A stretch of DNA of 64,000 bases from Acidiflorens sp963847715 (GCA_963847715.1 CAWKAZ010000012.1:372001-436000); one strand, 5' to 3'. Shown: positions 16,634 through 25,624, counted from the stretch's first letter. Notes: generated from the letters alone by a model not told the origin. Numbers and translations: made by a program.

Positions 16634-17353
16634 TTACACGCTCGAAGGCAAGAAATCGCCGATCGTGCCGACGTTGATGGAGGATGCGGGGGTTCTGCTT
16701 GGTTCCCACGGTTCGAACTGCTCCTGAACAGGGAGTTGCTCGTCAGACGTCTTGTAGCACTCGGTGGTCCGCGAGTGAGTCAAGAATTCTCGAATGCGCA
16801 GCTTGGCTTTATGCAGTTGGGACTTTGATGTTCCTACCGAACATCCGAGGATCTTCGCAATCTCTCGATGCTGATACCCTTCGACTTCGTGCAGAAGAAA
16901 AATGACACGATAGCCTTCCGACAGTTCACTGATGGCACGAGTCAACGCCACGCGAGTGACACAAGTTTCGAGGCGACCATCGCGGGTTCCGTATTCCCGC
17001 TTCACGGGTTTCGAATTCGTGGCATTGTTGACGGGCTCATCCAGCGAAATCCTGGCCGGAGACTTGCGGCGAAAATGCATAAGGACCGTGTTAACCGTAA
17101 TGCGGTACAGCCAGGTGGAAAGTGCTGAGTCTCCGCGAAAACTTGCGAGCTTGCGAAACACCTGCAGGAAGGCGTCCTGAGCCAAGTCTTCGGCCTCGGC
17201 TGTGTTGTTCGTCATGCGCAAACATAGAGAGTAAACGCGCGTTTTATGAGTATTGAAGATCGCGGCGAAAGCGTCAGCGTCGCCGTGCTGAGCGCGCTGA
17301 ATGAGGTCCGATCCCACGCGATTGCTGGATCGACAGGTGGTGTCACGGTTCAC
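16634..17353 (-). CDS. ECF-type RNA polymerase sigma factor
   Basis: 239 residues. Region 2 (DLIQRAQHGDADAFAAIF, RVYSLCLRMTNNTAEAEDLAQDAFLQVFR, FRGDSALSTWLYRITVNT) and region 4 (ISELSEGYRVIFLLHEVEGYQHREIAKILGC, GTSKSQLHKAKLRIREFL) are complete. About 35 extra C-terminal residues, acidic and Pro-rich, have no family match. The start ATG has GGAGCTC-like sequence upstream. No anti-sigma gene is adjacent. A close relative is encoded at 35620-36369. Confidence 0.92.
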   Translation of the reverse strand: MNRDTTCRSSNRVGSDLIQRAQHGDADAFAAIFNTHKTRVYSLCLRMTNNTAEAEDLAQDAFLQVFRKLASFRGDSALSTWLYRITVNTVLMHFRRKSPARISLDEPVNNATNSKPVKREYGTRDGRLETCVTRVALTRAISELSEGYRVIFLLHEVEGYQHREIAKILGCSVGTSKSQLHKAKLRIREFLTHSRTTECYKTSDEQLPVQEQFEPWEPSRTPASSINVGTIGDFLPSSV

Positions 17354-17827
17354 TTAGAGCTCCTTTTCGCGACCGAAGCTCGCGGACAGCTGAGAGATGT
17401 TTGAGTGTCTCGGCTGAGATTGCGGTCGTCATCACAGATTGGAGACTAGAGCTAGGCAGAGAAGGGAGCCATCCCCTTCTACATCTAGATGTTTCGATAT
17501 GTGGCTGTACTCATTCGGTGACGAGTCGCCCGGTGGGATGGCCAGCAAGGTTAGTTCGGTTCATACAGCGATTCTCCCGGGAAAGTACAACGACATCGGG
17601 ATTCTGCGCAATTGTTGAAGGCGCTACTCTGCGAGACATGAATTGCTTCTCTTCGCTTATGCCCACCAATCAAGCAGGGGCCGGTCAAGATCTGGCTCCT
17701 GCTCCTCGCCTCGATTGGAGCTCTGCATAGCAGGGCGTATCACGGGGTGTTCAGTGAAGCTCGTCAGAAATGCAGTCGTCCTCACACTAATCTTGCACTA
17801 CATACAACAAAATCCCGGAGGCCAGTA
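17354..17827. other. Intergenic region without clear gene
   Basis: 474 bases between divergent genes. A 109-codon plus-strand frame (17401-17730) lacks an SD site and resembles no protein. I see no strong hairpin or repeat. Confidence 0.4.
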
Positions 17828-18373
17828 ATGAAAATCGAATCCTTGCGCGACTTGTACCTGGAACAACTTCAAGATCTCTATAACGCCGAACAGCAGTTGA
17901 TCAAGGCGCTTCCGAAGATGGCGAAAGCAGCCTCGTCGGAAGACTTGAAAGCTGCTTTTGAAGAGCATTTGGAAAAAACCCGTGGTCATGCCCAGCGAAT
18001 TGAAACCATTTGCGCGCAGATGGGAGAGAAGGCAAATGGGAAAAAGTGTAAGGCCATGGAAGGTTTGGTAAAAGAGGGCGGCGAAGTGATGGAAGAGGAC
18101 ATGGAAGAAGAAATCAAAGACGCTGCGCTGATCGCTGCGGCGCAGCGAGTGGAGCACTACGAAATTGCCGGGTATGGCTGCGTGCGCGCATACGCGTCGA
18201 AACTCGGAGACGATGGAGCTGCGAGCCTCCTGTCGCAGACTCTCGCCGAAGAAAAGGAAGCGGATGAGGCCTTGAATGAGATTGCCGAAACGCTCGACAT
18301 GGAAGTTGAGGCAGAGCCACGAACGGTCGAAAAGCGCGCGGGGAAGACGGCTGGGCGGCGATCGGCGGCATGA
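17828..18373 (+). CDS. DUF892 (YciE/YciF) ferritin-like stress protein
   Basis: 181 residues from MKIESLRDLYLEQLQDLYNAEQQLIKALPKM, with GGAGG before ATG; the longer frame from 17747 has no site. Ferritin-like four-helix pattern: EEHLEKTRGHAQRIETI, AAAQRVEHYEIAGYG with metal-type Glu/His, and LLSQTLAEEKEADEAL. YciE/YciF proteins form di-metal dimers and are induced by osmotic and general stress. A basic tail (KRAGKTAGRRSAA) ends it. Confidence 0.9.
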   Translation: MKIESLRDLYLEQLQDLYNAEQQLIKALPKMAKAASSEDLKAAFEEHLEKTRGHAQRIETICAQMGEKANGKKCKAMEGLVKEGGEVMEEDMEEEIKDAALIAAAQRVEHYEIAGYGCVRAYASKLGDDGAASLLSQTLAEEKEADEALNEIAETLDMEVEAEPRTVEKRAGKTAGRRSAA

Positions 18374-18531
18374 TCGGGAAAGAGTGATGAGTGATGTTTT
18401 TCGAGATGAGGGGGCGGGCGCGAACTCTTGAGGCCACCCTCTCAGTGGTTTCACAGGTGGTTCTATTGTCCATTCCCGAGCGTTCTCGGTAATCGATTCG
18501 ATTGTGATGTTGTGGGATGTCCCATTAACTG

Positions 18532-18834
18532 ATGCTGAAAGGCGATGCAATCATGATGCGAGTGCCGGCAAGCGTAGTGAAATCCGAATCAACCAATCAA
18601 TTGAAGAACGTCTTCGATCAATCGCTCGCGGTGTTGTGCGGGGATGAAAGCGTCGTGGCAAAAGACGCCCACAGCTTACCCATCCGACAACGCGGCGTCC
18701 CTCAGCAGGCTGATGTTCGCAAGCGAGCGCTGAACGACGCTGTCCATGCGTTGGCCAGCCTCTGGAAGATATCGGGGTCTGGTCGTGGCAAGCTAGAGCG
18801 GGACGAAGCGCGTTCTGGCAGGGACGCTGCTTGA
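18532..18834 (+). CDS. Hypothetical protein coupled to the transporter gene
   Basis: 100 residues (or 92 from the ATG at 18556). Codon use looks like the neighbours. The content is charged, with VKSESTNQLKNVFDQSLAVL and ALNDAVHALASLWK helices; no signal or TM. Its TGA overlaps the TTG start of the AI-2E gene, which suggests translational coupling. An opposing frame also exists, so reality is uncertain. The 18374-18531 stretch before it shows nothing. Confidence 0.38.
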   Translation: MLKGDAIMMRVPASVVKSESTNQLKNVFDQSLAVLCGDESVVAKDAHSLPIRQRGVPQQADVRKRALNDAVHALASLWKISGSGRGKLERDEARSGRDAA

Positions 18835-20798
18835 TCCGCACCAGCCTTGCGAAATCCAGCAATGCGACACCCTCCTCCCACCTATTGACGCTGATCGCGG
18901 TTGTGGTGGTTATTGCGGGCTTATACTTTGGCCGGCAAGTGCTGATTCCGCTGTCCCTGGCGGTGGTTCTGGCATTTCTGTTCTCGCCAATTGTGGACCT
19001 GCTGCAGCGATTCCGGTTGGGCCGAGTGCCTTCCGTCCTAATCGTTCTGTTGCTTGCCTTCAGCTTGCTGGGGTCGGTAGGTTGGGTCGTTGCCGGCCAA
19101 CTCGTCGATATCGTCGATCAGATCCCGAGCTACAGATCGAACATCCACGAAAAAATTCAGGCCCTACGAGTCCCCAGCAACAGCCGCTTCAAGAGCGCAA
19201 CTAACACCGTCAGCGAGTTGCAGGCGGAATTGTCCTCTGCTTCGCAGTTGGAACAGGATAAAAAGACCACCACGACGCACGGGCGTCCCATTGCGGTGCA
19301 AGTGTCTCAGCCGCCGTCGAATGCGCCGGAGTATCTGCGGGCGATTGTCGGGCCGCTGACAGGAATTTTCGAGATGTCAGCGATGGTCATCGTCTTCATG
19401 CTCTTCATATTGATCAAGCGGGAAGATCTGCGAAATCGGGTGATTCGACTGGCGGGAGAAGACCAATTGACCGTGGTCACACAGGCGCTGGATGACGCTT
19501 CGCAGCGGCTGAGTCGTTATCTACTGTTTCAATTCGTAGTGAACACTGCTTACGGCGTGATGTTCGGGGTCAGTGTTTCCCTGTTGCGGCTCCCGCATCC
19601 TCTTTTATGGGGAGTCTTGAGTGGGTTATTGCGGTTTGTGCCGTACGTCGGAACGCCCATTGCGGCGGCGTTTCCGGTTGCCATGGCACTCGCTGTGTTT
19701 CCGGGCTGGCACCAGGCCATTTTCGTCTTCTGCATTTTTGTCGGATTAGAGCTCGTTACTGCGAATCTGGTTGAACCTTGGCTGTACGGCGCTCACACGG
19801 GAATATCGTCGCTCGCGATTCTTGTGGCTGCCGTTTTCTGGGCGACTCTTTGGGGCCCTGTGGGACTAATTCTTTCGACGCCGCTCACCGTGTGCCTCAT
19901 CCTGATGGGCCGCTATGTCCCGCAATTGACCTTTCTTGAGGTGTTGCTTGGAGATGAGCCGGTGCTTCCTGTCGAGGCTCACTTTTATCAGCGGTTGCTG
20001 GCGCTCGATGAGGAGGAGGCGAGAGATATTGCTGAGGTGTACTTGAAAGAGAAGCCGATCGGGAGCTTTTACGATTCGGTTCTGATCCCGGCGCTTGCAC
20101 TGGCGGAGCAGGACCGCCACGTGGATTCCCTTGAAGCGAGGACGGCCAGTTTCGTGAATCAGAGCGCTCGTGAACTGATTGACGAATTAGGCGAGCGCAA
20201 CTCAGTCGGCCAGGGAGCAGAGGAACTCGTCCTGTTTCACGGTGCAGAGTCGGACGGTCAGGAACCGAAATACGACGCATTGCGCGGGACGAGTATCGTA
20301 TGTATCCCGGCGGGAGACGAAGCAGACGAACTGGTTGCGATGATGGCGGAGCAGTTGTTGCAGCGGCTGGGATGCGAGGTGCAACGACTTCCCATTGCCA
20401 GCAGCGCGAATGTTATCGATCCGATCGCAACTTATTCTCCGCAGGTTGCGCTGGTATCCGCGCTTCCTCCTTTCGCGTCGTGGCAAGCACGAGCACTTTG
20501 CAAGTTATTGCGACGGCGTCATCCGCAGATTCGCATACTTTTAGGGTTGTGGCATTTTGAAGGCGGCGTGGCAAAGGCGCAGGATCGGGTCGGCCTGGGG
20601 TGCGCGGATATGGTTGCAATCAGTCTGGAGCAGGCGATCGCGCTGCTCGCGGAGGCGCAAGGCTCAAGGGCTGAAGATACCTCCATTCACGTCGAGAGAA
20701 CCACTGCAACTGGGTCGGGCGACGCTTTGGTTGAGGGATTCGCGAAGCGGGAAGTAGGAAGCCCTGCGCGGCAACCCTCCCTGCTTTCTGGCAACTAA
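18831..20798 (+). CDS. AI-2E family transporter with long C-terminal extension
   Basis: 655 residues. Residues about 15-365 hold the AI-2E/PerM exporter domain: opening helices (LLTLIAVVVVIAGLYFG, LIPLSLAVVLAFLFSPIVDLL), amphipathic region, then ILLF-type helices with GVLSGLLRFVPYVGTPIAA and the EPWLYGAHTGISSLAILVAAVFW motif. Known relatives export AI-2, glycine or Na+/H+. Residues 370-655 are soluble: a helical part (ARDIAEVYLKEK) and a Rossmann-like alpha/beta part (GTSIVCIPAGDEADELVAMM, PQVALVSALPPFASW, IRILLGLWHF) that recalls B12-binding or response folds. TTG start at 18831 has AGGGA upstream. Substrate unknown. Confidence 0.87.
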   Translation: MIRTSLAKSSNATPSSHLLTLIAVVVVIAGLYFGRQVLIPLSLAVVLAFLFSPIVDLLQRFRLGRVPSVLIVLLLAFSLLGSVGWVVAGQLVDIVDQIPSYRSNIHEKIQALRVPSNSRFKSATNTVSELQAELSSASQLEQDKKTTTTHGRPIAVQVSQPPSNAPEYLRAIVGPLTGIFEMSAMVIVFMLFILIKREDLRNRVIRLAGEDQLTVVTQALDDASQRLSRYLLFQFVVNTAYGVMFGVSVSLLRLPHPLLWGVLSGLLRFVPYVGTPIAAAFPVAMALAVFPGWHQAIFVFCIFVGLELVTANLVEPWLYGAHTGISSLAILVAAVFWATLWGPVGLILSTPLTVCLILMGRYVPQLTFLEVLLGDEPVLPVEAHFYQRLLALDEEEARDIAEVYLKEKPIGSFYDSVLIPALALAEQDRHVDSLEARTASFVNQSARELIDELGERNSVGQGAEELVLFHGAESDGQEPKYDALRGTSIVCIPAGDEADELVAMMAEQLLQRLGCEVQRLPIASSANVIDPIATYSPQVALVSALPPFASWQARALCKLLRRRHPQIRILLGLWHFEGGVAKAQDRVGLGCADMVAISLEQAIALLAEAQGSRAEDTSIHVERTTATGSGDALVEGFAKREVGSPARQPSLLSGN

Positions 20799-20857
20799 TA
20801 CTGCACGTCGATTGGATTCTATGTGCGTATCGGCGGATGCTGGAGAAGGAGCAATCA

Positions 20858-21103
20858 ATGTCGAACGACACCAACGCGAATTTCGGTCCGGACGATACAT
20901 CGGATCATTTGAAGAATGGTCCAGTGAAGAACGACCCAGACGGCGGCTCGCACCTGCCGACGATGCCGGATCCGGTCCACGATCCCGAGAGAGGGCAGAA
21001 ATTTCCGACGGACCCCGATCCTTCGAAAAAGCCAACCCGCATCGATGATCCTCTACCGACCGATGAGGACGAAACGGGTGAGCTTCCAGGAAAAGTTGCC
21101 TAG
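20858..21103 (+). CDS. Small disordered Asp/Pro-rich protein
   Basis: 81 residues from MSNDTN with AAGGAG seven bases upstream. Almost no hydrophobic residues; repeated PDP/DPxP motifs (MPDPVHDPERG, PTDPDPSKKPTRIDDPLP) and an acidic end (TDEDETGELPGKVA). Looks intrinsically disordered, like some hydrophilin-type desiccation proteins. No family recognised. Followed by a strong terminator. Confidence 0.65.
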   Translation: MSNDTNANFGPDDTSDHLKNGPVKNDPDGGSHLPTMPDPVHDPERGQKFPTDPDPSKKPTRIDDPLPTDEDETGELPGKVA

Positions 21104-21134
21104 CGGCACGAAACCCGTTTTCGCGGCCGCGCGC

Positions 21135-21167
21135 CTCCCCGGAGAACCTGCCGGGGAGTTTTTATTT
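21135..21167 (+). terminator. Intrinsic terminator
   Basis: CTCCCCGG and CCGGGGAG form an 8-bp stem over an eight-base loop, followed by TTTTTATTTT. Ends the 20858 gene. Confidence 0.9.
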
Positions 21168-21331
21168 TCGTGGTTAGTTGACGGCGACGTCGCGAAGGTA
21201 ATCGGACACACTACAACCTTTCCTCCCTCTAAATACAAGTTGCATTGGATTGGCCGAGCCAGGTTTTCTCAATAAAGTTGGGATCGGTGCACGGGTGTGC
21301 GCTCACTTGGATGTGGGATAGGAGAATTCAA

Positions 21332-21487
21332 ATGCGATTGGCGTGGGGAATCGTAGCAGTTTTACTCATCTTGTGGCTCTTGGGATTCACTCTTCATGTC
21401 GCCGGAGGTCTCATCCACCTATTGCTCCTGATCGCGGTGGTTGTTTTGATTCTTGATTTGCTGGGTGGCCGTCGCAGCGCGGTTTGA
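21332..21487 (+). CDS. lmo0937-family small membrane protein
   Basis: 51 residues with AGGAG eight bases before ATG. Two hydrophobic helices (WGIVAVLLILWLLGF and LIHLLLLIAVVVLILDLLGG) around HVAGG. This is the lmo0937 family pattern, small bitopic or hairpin membrane proteins of general stress regulons. Confidence 0.87.
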   Translation: MRLAWGIVAVLLILWLLGFTLHVAGGLIHLLLLIAVVVLILDLLGGRRSAV

Positions 21488-21537
21488 AGAATGGCAGTAA
21501 GAACAGCAGCACGCACTGAAGAACAACGGAGGAAATC

Positions 21538-21690
21538 ATGAGCAATGCATCGCCAAACAAATGTGCGCATCCTGCCTGTGGATGCCTGACGGACAGCAAG
21601 TATTGCAGCGAGCCATGTGAAGAGGCCGCAGATCTGACGGAGATCGCGTGTCAGTGCGGGCATCCGGAGTGTCCTGCACAGCCTCGTTAA
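21538..21690 (+). CDS. Metallothionein-like Cys-rich protein
   Basis: 50 residues with GGAGG five bases before ATG. Eight Cys and two His arranged as KCAHPACGCL, KYCSEPCEE and CQCGHPECP. The YCSExC centre and the flanking CxxxCxC and CxCxHxxC clusters follow the cyanobacterial SmtA/BmtA metallothionein layout (zinc, cadmium or copper binding). Too short for many gene callers. Lies between the lmo0937 gene and a BON lipoprotein gene, 45 bases before the latter. Confidence 0.8.
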   Translation: MSNASPNKCAHPACGCLTDSKYCSEPCEEAADLTEIACQCGHPECPAQPR

Positions 21691-21734
21691 CCAACGCTTT
21701 CCGCGCTGGTATTTCTTTGTGGAGGAGAACTAAC

Positions 21735-22256
21735 ATGAGATCAGCAATACTGGGTTTTGCGGCCTTCTTGACGCTGCTTGTATGCGTCGCGTGCAATAAA
21801 ACTACAAACGACGTGTCTTACAAGGACGGCGTGAAACAGGCGCTGCAGCAGGCAGAGCTGACCGATGTCAGCGTCTCGGAAGATCGCGACAAGAATACGG
21901 TCACGCTTGGGGGCACGGTCCACTCCGAGGACGCGAAAGAAAAAGCCGCTGAAGTCGCCAAAGGAGCCGCGGGCGCTCGCGTTGTAGTGAACGAGGTGAG
22001 CATACAGCCCGTTGGAGAGGAATCGGAGGCGAAGAGCATCGCCTCGAACGTTGACGACGCCATTGAAAAGAACTATAAGGCGGTCCTGATTTCAAAAGGT
22101 CTGAACAAGCAGCACATCGACTATAGTGCCAAGAACGGGGTGCTCACTCTGAAGGGCCGGGTAAAGACCGTCACCCAGCGCGAAGAAGCGCAAAGGGCGG
22201 CACTTACGGTGCCGAATGTACAGCAAGTTTTGAACCAGATTGATGTGGAACGCTAA
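21735..22256 (+). CDS. Lipoprotein with two BON domains
   Basis: 173 residues from MRSAILGF with GGAGGAG upstream; the longer frame from 21648 runs through the metallothionein gene and is rejected. Signal with lipobox VCVAC (Cys near residue 20). Two BON modules: about 32-95 (GVKQALQQAELTDVSVSED, NTVTLGGTVHSEDAKEKAAEVA) and 105-172 (IDYSAKNGVLTLKGRVK, QREEAQRAALTVPNVQQVLNQIDV). OsmY/DolP-like, probably lipid-anchored in the envelope. Confidence 0.88.
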   Translation: MRSAILGFAAFLTLLVCVACNKTTNDVSYKDGVKQALQQAELTDVSVSEDRDKNTVTLGGTVHSEDAKEKAAEVAKGAAGARVVVNEVSIQPVGEESEAKSIASNVDDAIEKNYKAVLISKGLNKQHIDYSAKNGVLTLKGRVKTVTQREEAQRAALTVPNVQQVLNQIDVER

Positions 22257-22344
22257 CGCAGGGTCTCGCCTTTCGATCCACGAAACCCGGAGCTGTATCG
22301 AGCAAGACCGGACAAACGAGGGATAAAGGGCCAGAGGAAACACA

Positions 22345-23517
22345 ATGTTATTCCGCGTCCGTACGCTGTTGTTCGCGCTAGCGGTGCTGTTGGTTTCAGC
22401 ATCGGCGTTTGCACAAGTAGGGGTGATGATTACATTCGCTCCGCCTCCACTGCCCGTCTATGAACAGCCGATTTGTCCTGGCGACGGCTATATCTGGACG
22501 CCCGGCTACTGGGCCTACGGAGATGATTTCGACGATTACTACTGGGTACCAGGAACCTGGGTGCTCGCTCCGGAGGTTGGATTCCTGTGGACGCCAGGAT
22601 ATTGGGGGTGGGGCGGGACCAGCTTCGTTTTCTACCAAGGCTATTGGGGTCCGCAAATCGGTTTTTACGGTGGCATCAACTATGGCTTCGGTTATTTCGG
22701 CGAAGGCTACGAGGGTGGGCGCTGGGATAACGGCCACTTCTTCTACAACCGGTCCGTGAACAATGTGAACGTCACGGAGATCCACAATGTATACAACACT
22801 ACCATTGTGAACCGTAACGAGACTCATGTCAGCTACAACGGGGGCAACGGTGGGATCTCGGCTCGTCCGACGCCGCAACAGGAAGCGGTGGCGCGCGAGC
22901 GACACGTGCCGCCGGTTGCTGCTCAGGCGCAGCACGCGCAGGAAGCTCGAGGCAATCCCCAACAGAGAGCGTCGGTAAATATGGGCAAGCCGGCAGTGGC
23001 GGCAACTTCGCGACCAGGAACTTTCCAGGGTGGCGGCGTCGTAGCAGCGCGATCGGCTGGAGCACCGTACACTCCGCCAGCCAGTCGCGGCCGGAACCAA
23101 GGGCAGCCTGGGAACGCAGCGGGCAATGGCGCTCGGGAAACCCAATCGCGCCCCGAGAATGGTGCCGCGAACAATCGTTCAAACCCGGCAGTCCATGTGA
23201 GGGACCTCCCGCCGGCGCAACGACCCGCGGCGCCGAATACAGGGAACCCGAAGCTGGATCAGAAGTACCAGCAACAGCAGGAAAAGCAATTCGCGAAGCA
23301 GGACCAGGAACGGCAGAAGCTCGCGCAAAAGCAGCAGAAGGAAGATCAGAAAGTCGCGCAGCAGAACGCTAATGCAGCCAGGCAACAACAGGTGGAACAG
23401 CGTCACCAGCAACAGACTCAGCAATTGCAGCAACGGCACCAACAGCAACAACAGCAAATGCAGCAAAGGATGCAGCCACCGCCGTCGCGTCCGGAGCCGA
23501 AAAGGCCACCGAAGTAG
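22345..23517 (+). CDS. YXWGXW-repeat secreted protein with Gln-rich tail
   Basis: 390 residues. Signal peptide to ASAFAQ, then a Trp/Tyr/Gly-rich part (residues 30-125) of YXWGXW type: YIWTPGYWAYGDD, YYWVPGTWV, FLWTPGYWGWGG, YQGYWGPQIGFYGG. A middle of low complexity follows (Asn, Pro, Gly). The last 120 residues are a Gln/Lys/Arg-rich coil (QQQEKQFAKQDQERQKL, RHQQQQQQMQQR), and the DNA at 23270-23470 is CAG/CAA-rich. Envelope or matrix protein of unknown role. AGAGGAAAC precedes the ATG and a hairpin terminator follows. Confidence 0.85.
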   Translation: MLFRVRTLLFALAVLLVSASAFAQVGVMITFAPPPLPVYEQPICPGDGYIWTPGYWAYGDDFDDYYWVPGTWVLAPEVGFLWTPGYWGWGGTSFVFYQGYWGPQIGFYGGINYGFGYFGEGYEGGRWDNGHFFYNRSVNNVNVTEIHNVYNTTIVNRNETHVSYNGGNGGISARPTPQQEAVARERHVPPVAAQAQHAQEARGNPQQRASVNMGKPAVAATSRPGTFQGGGVVAARSAGAPYTPPASRGRNQGQPGNAAGNGARETQSRPENGAANNRSNPAVHVRDLPPAQRPAAPNTGNPKLDQKYQQQQEKQFAKQDQERQKLAQKQQKEDQKVAQQNANAARQQQVEQRHQQQTQQLQQRHQQQQQQMQQRMQPPPSRPEPKRPPK

Positions 23518-23536
23518 GTTGTTGTTCTACGACAAC

Positions 23537-23572
23537 CGGCGGCTACGTTCCCAGAGCGTAGCCGTCGTTTTA
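23537..23572 (+). terminator. Intrinsic terminator after the YXWGXW gene
   Basis: CGGCTACG (23539-23546) pairs with CGTAGCCG (23556-23563); then TCGTTTTATTTCTT. The rest of the 376-base gap to 23893 shows no gene. Confidence 0.75.
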
Positions 23573-23840
23573 TTTCTTGGACTTGAATCCGTCAGAAGTG
23601 GAAGCAGCGGGTGAGACTCGGTGAGAGAAGGCTTTTGGGTGGCAAGATGCGTGACCCGCGCTGACGCCGTTCCGCTTCGCCGGATCTGAGACAGGGAAAC
23701 GGCAAAAACCTGTGCCGCATTGCCCTACCACCCTTGGCCTCACGCTCAAAGAATAATACCCAAATAGCCGGACTGGCATCAGGTGGAATTCGGAGTCGCG
23801 CGGGCAGGAAGCTGTAAACGTAGAGTGGAGAAGATTAATA

Positions 23841-23881
23841 AAGGGATGCGAGCGGCTCCGGCCAGGGGAGGAACCGCTCGC
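23841..23881 (-). terminator. Hairpin terminator of the 23894 gene
   Basis: Minus strand: GCGAGCGG-TTCC and GGAG-CCGCTCGC arms with one mismatch (23881-23848), then ATCCCTTTATT. Lies 13 bases past the stop. Confidence 0.65.
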
Positions 23882-23893
23882 GATCAGTGCCGA

Positions 23894-24352
23894 TTACTTG
23901 CGATTCGGACTTGGCTTGCCACTGGTATTGTCCTGAGAATTGCTTTCCTTATCCATTTTGCAGCTGTCGGAGACCATGTCGAGCTTGGACACCATGAACT
24001 GACCTCCGGATGCGGACATTCCGCTATTGGATGAGGACATATCGGATCCGCTGCTCCAGTTGCCATGGACGGCAACGGTGTGTCCGACATGCGAAGCGAA
24101 ATCCTGGGATCCGGTGAGAGCGATTTCCTTCCCGTGCTTTTCTTCGAGCATGTACTTCCCACCCTCGGACTTGATGCAGCCTTTCAACTTCTTCTCGCCC
24201 CGAGCGGAATTGTCAGACGTGTCCCGAGAGTGCGATGGCGAGGTCTGGGGCTGCGTGGATGGGGAGGGTTGTTGTGTACTGGGCATGGTTTGGGCAAGCG
24301 CACTCAAGCCCAGCGCCAAGGAAAAGGCGGTTGCGATCGCTATGTTTTTCAT
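23894..24352 (-). CDS. Secreted DUF5818-like protein
   Basis: 152 residues. Signal peptide KNIAIATAFSLALGLSALAQ, Ser/Thr/Pro/Gln linker (22-50), then a domain LKGCIKSEGGKYMLEEKHGKEI, FASHVGHTVAVHGNW, ending with FMVSKLDMVSDSC. Two Cys (GCIKSE, SDSCKM) could pair. Same G-x-xSGGKYxL plus V-GHxV-VxG design as the 1185 gene, so DUF5818-like. AGGAGAAT precedes the ATG. Terminator downstream. Confidence 0.8.
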   Translation of the reverse strand: MKNIAIATAFSLALGLSALAQTMPSTQQPSPSTQPQTSPSHSRDTSDNSARGEKKLKGCIKSEGGKYMLEEKHGKEIALTGSQDFASHVGHTVAVHGNWSSGSDMSSSNSGMSASGGQFMVSKLDMVSDSCKMDKESNSQDNTSGKPSPNRK

Positions 24353-24364
24353 TCGTATTCTCCT

Positions 24365-24862
24365 CTAGTGATTTGACGAGGGCGTAGAAGCTGAGGGTCG
24401 CTCACCGATCGTTCGGGATGGATTGCCCGAAAGCAATTCGATCGTGGCGAGTAACTCATTTCGCGGGGCACCTTTTGCACAGACCGCGTCGACCGAATCG
24501 TTGACGCTGGCAGGGATACAGGTGCTGCTGGAGTACAAGATGATTGGCAAGGCGGGATGTTTAAACCTGAGCAGGTGAGCTAGTTCGCCACCATTCATCT
24601 CGGGCATTTCGTAATCCAAAATCGCCACATCGATGGCGGAGTCGGTTTTATCGTTCGAAGCATGGCGGAGCGCTTCCCGCGGAGATGACGTCGCGCATAC
24701 GGCGAATCCCAAGTCTTCAAACACGGATTTGTAAAGCGAGAGTAGTGTCCGGGAGTCGTCTACCCACAGCAAAGTCTGAGTCCGCGGTGGCGCGAACTGG
24801 GAGACTTGTCGAGAAACGGCTGGACTAATTCCGCCAGCGGCGAGCGGCGACGTGGAATGCAT
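24365..24862 (-). CDS. Single-domain response regulator
   Basis: 165 residues from the ATG at 24862, which has GGAGA seven bases upstream (a GTG at 24886 is also in frame). A 28-residue polar leader is followed by one REC domain: LLWVDDSRTLLSLYKSVFEDLGF, phospho-acceptor Asp83 (VAILDYEMPEMNG), switch Ser in IILYSSSTCIP, Lys in AVCAKGAP. No output domain. Lies 12 bases upstream of the DUF5818 gene on the same strand. Confidence 0.85.
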   Translation of the reverse strand: MHSTSPLAAGGISPAVSRQVSQFAPPRTQTLLWVDDSRTLLSLYKSVFEDLGFAVCATSSPREALRHASNDKTDSAIDVAILDYEMPEMNGGELAHLLRFKHPALPIILYSSSTCIPASVNDSVDAVCAKGAPRNELLATIELLSGNPSRTIGERPSASTPSSNH

Positions 24863-25089
24863 GTGTGGTTCTCCGGGCCAGGACACTTGAAAACAACGTA
24901 AAACGAATTGGAGCTCCGAACAATGCAGGAGATGCTGTATTTCGCGCGTGTCTCAACGCTCGGAGCGAATCGTAGGCGGGAATACGCACATGCTGACAGC
25001 CCCCTACAGGGAACTACCGATACCAGCATGGGGAACGGGCGTTTACATTCGAATTTCGCGAATTATCCAAATTCGAAAGGGAAATCATT

Positions 25090-25512
25090 ATGCGCAGTTT
25101 ACGTAAGAACAAGGCCGCAGATTGGGTGCGGTTGGCGGCAAAGCTCAGTCTCCTGTTCACTGAACCAAAAGTGCGAGCTGCGGTTGGCGACCAGCTTAAG
25201 GACAGGATGGACGATCTAAGCGATGCAGTCACGGGCAAATACAACGACGTGAGCGATACCGTCGCCAGCAAATACGACGATGTGGTCGATCGTATGGAGG
25301 CCGCTGCCGATGCGTTGCAGGGCAGGAGTTTCTGGTCCTCACCGACAGCCGGATTCTTGTTGGGAGTCGGTGTCGGGGCGGGCCTGGGAATTCTTCTGGC
25401 GCCCACCTCCGGAACGGAAATGCGCGAGAAGGTCCGCGACAAAGCGACTGCGATCAAAGACAAGTTCCGAGATTCGATCTCCAGAATGCCTTCGACTGGG
25501 ACCGAGGGCTGA
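25090..25512 (+). CDS. YtxH-domain membrane protein
   Basis: 140 residues. A polar N-terminal half (KLSLLFTEPKVRAAVGDQLKDRMDDLSD) with a coil of VxxKYxDVxD repeats (TGKYNDVSDTVASKYDDVVDRME), then one Gly-rich helix GFLLGVGVGAGLGILLAPTSG, the YtxH signature, and a charged tail (MREKVRDKATAIKDKF). YtxH proteins are general-stress membrane proteins. AAGGGA lies upstream of ATG. Confidence 0.88.
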   Translation: MRSLRKNKAADWVRLAAKLSLLFTEPKVRAAVGDQLKDRMDDLSDAVTGKYNDVSDTVASKYDDVVDRMEAAADALQGRSFWSSPTAGFLLGVGVGAGLGILLAPTSGTEMREKVRDKATAIKDKFRDSISRMPSTGTEG

Positions 25513-25624
25513 CCATAGGATTTCCGGCGGACGTGATGGCCGAAGAAGTCTGTCGCGTCCGCCAAAAACATTTTCCCACAAAGTAGCGTGCTGTCTGTAT
25601 CGTTCACTCCCGACAGGGGTCGCC

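Noticed and set aside
17401..17730. 109-codon frame before the DUF892 gene
   Set aside because: No ribosome site, no recognisable domain, atypical composition.
23270..23470. CAG/CAA-rich stretch as a CRISPR or satellite repeat
   Set aside because: It is coding low complexity (Gln-rich tail of the YXWGXW protein) without regular repeat and spacer units.
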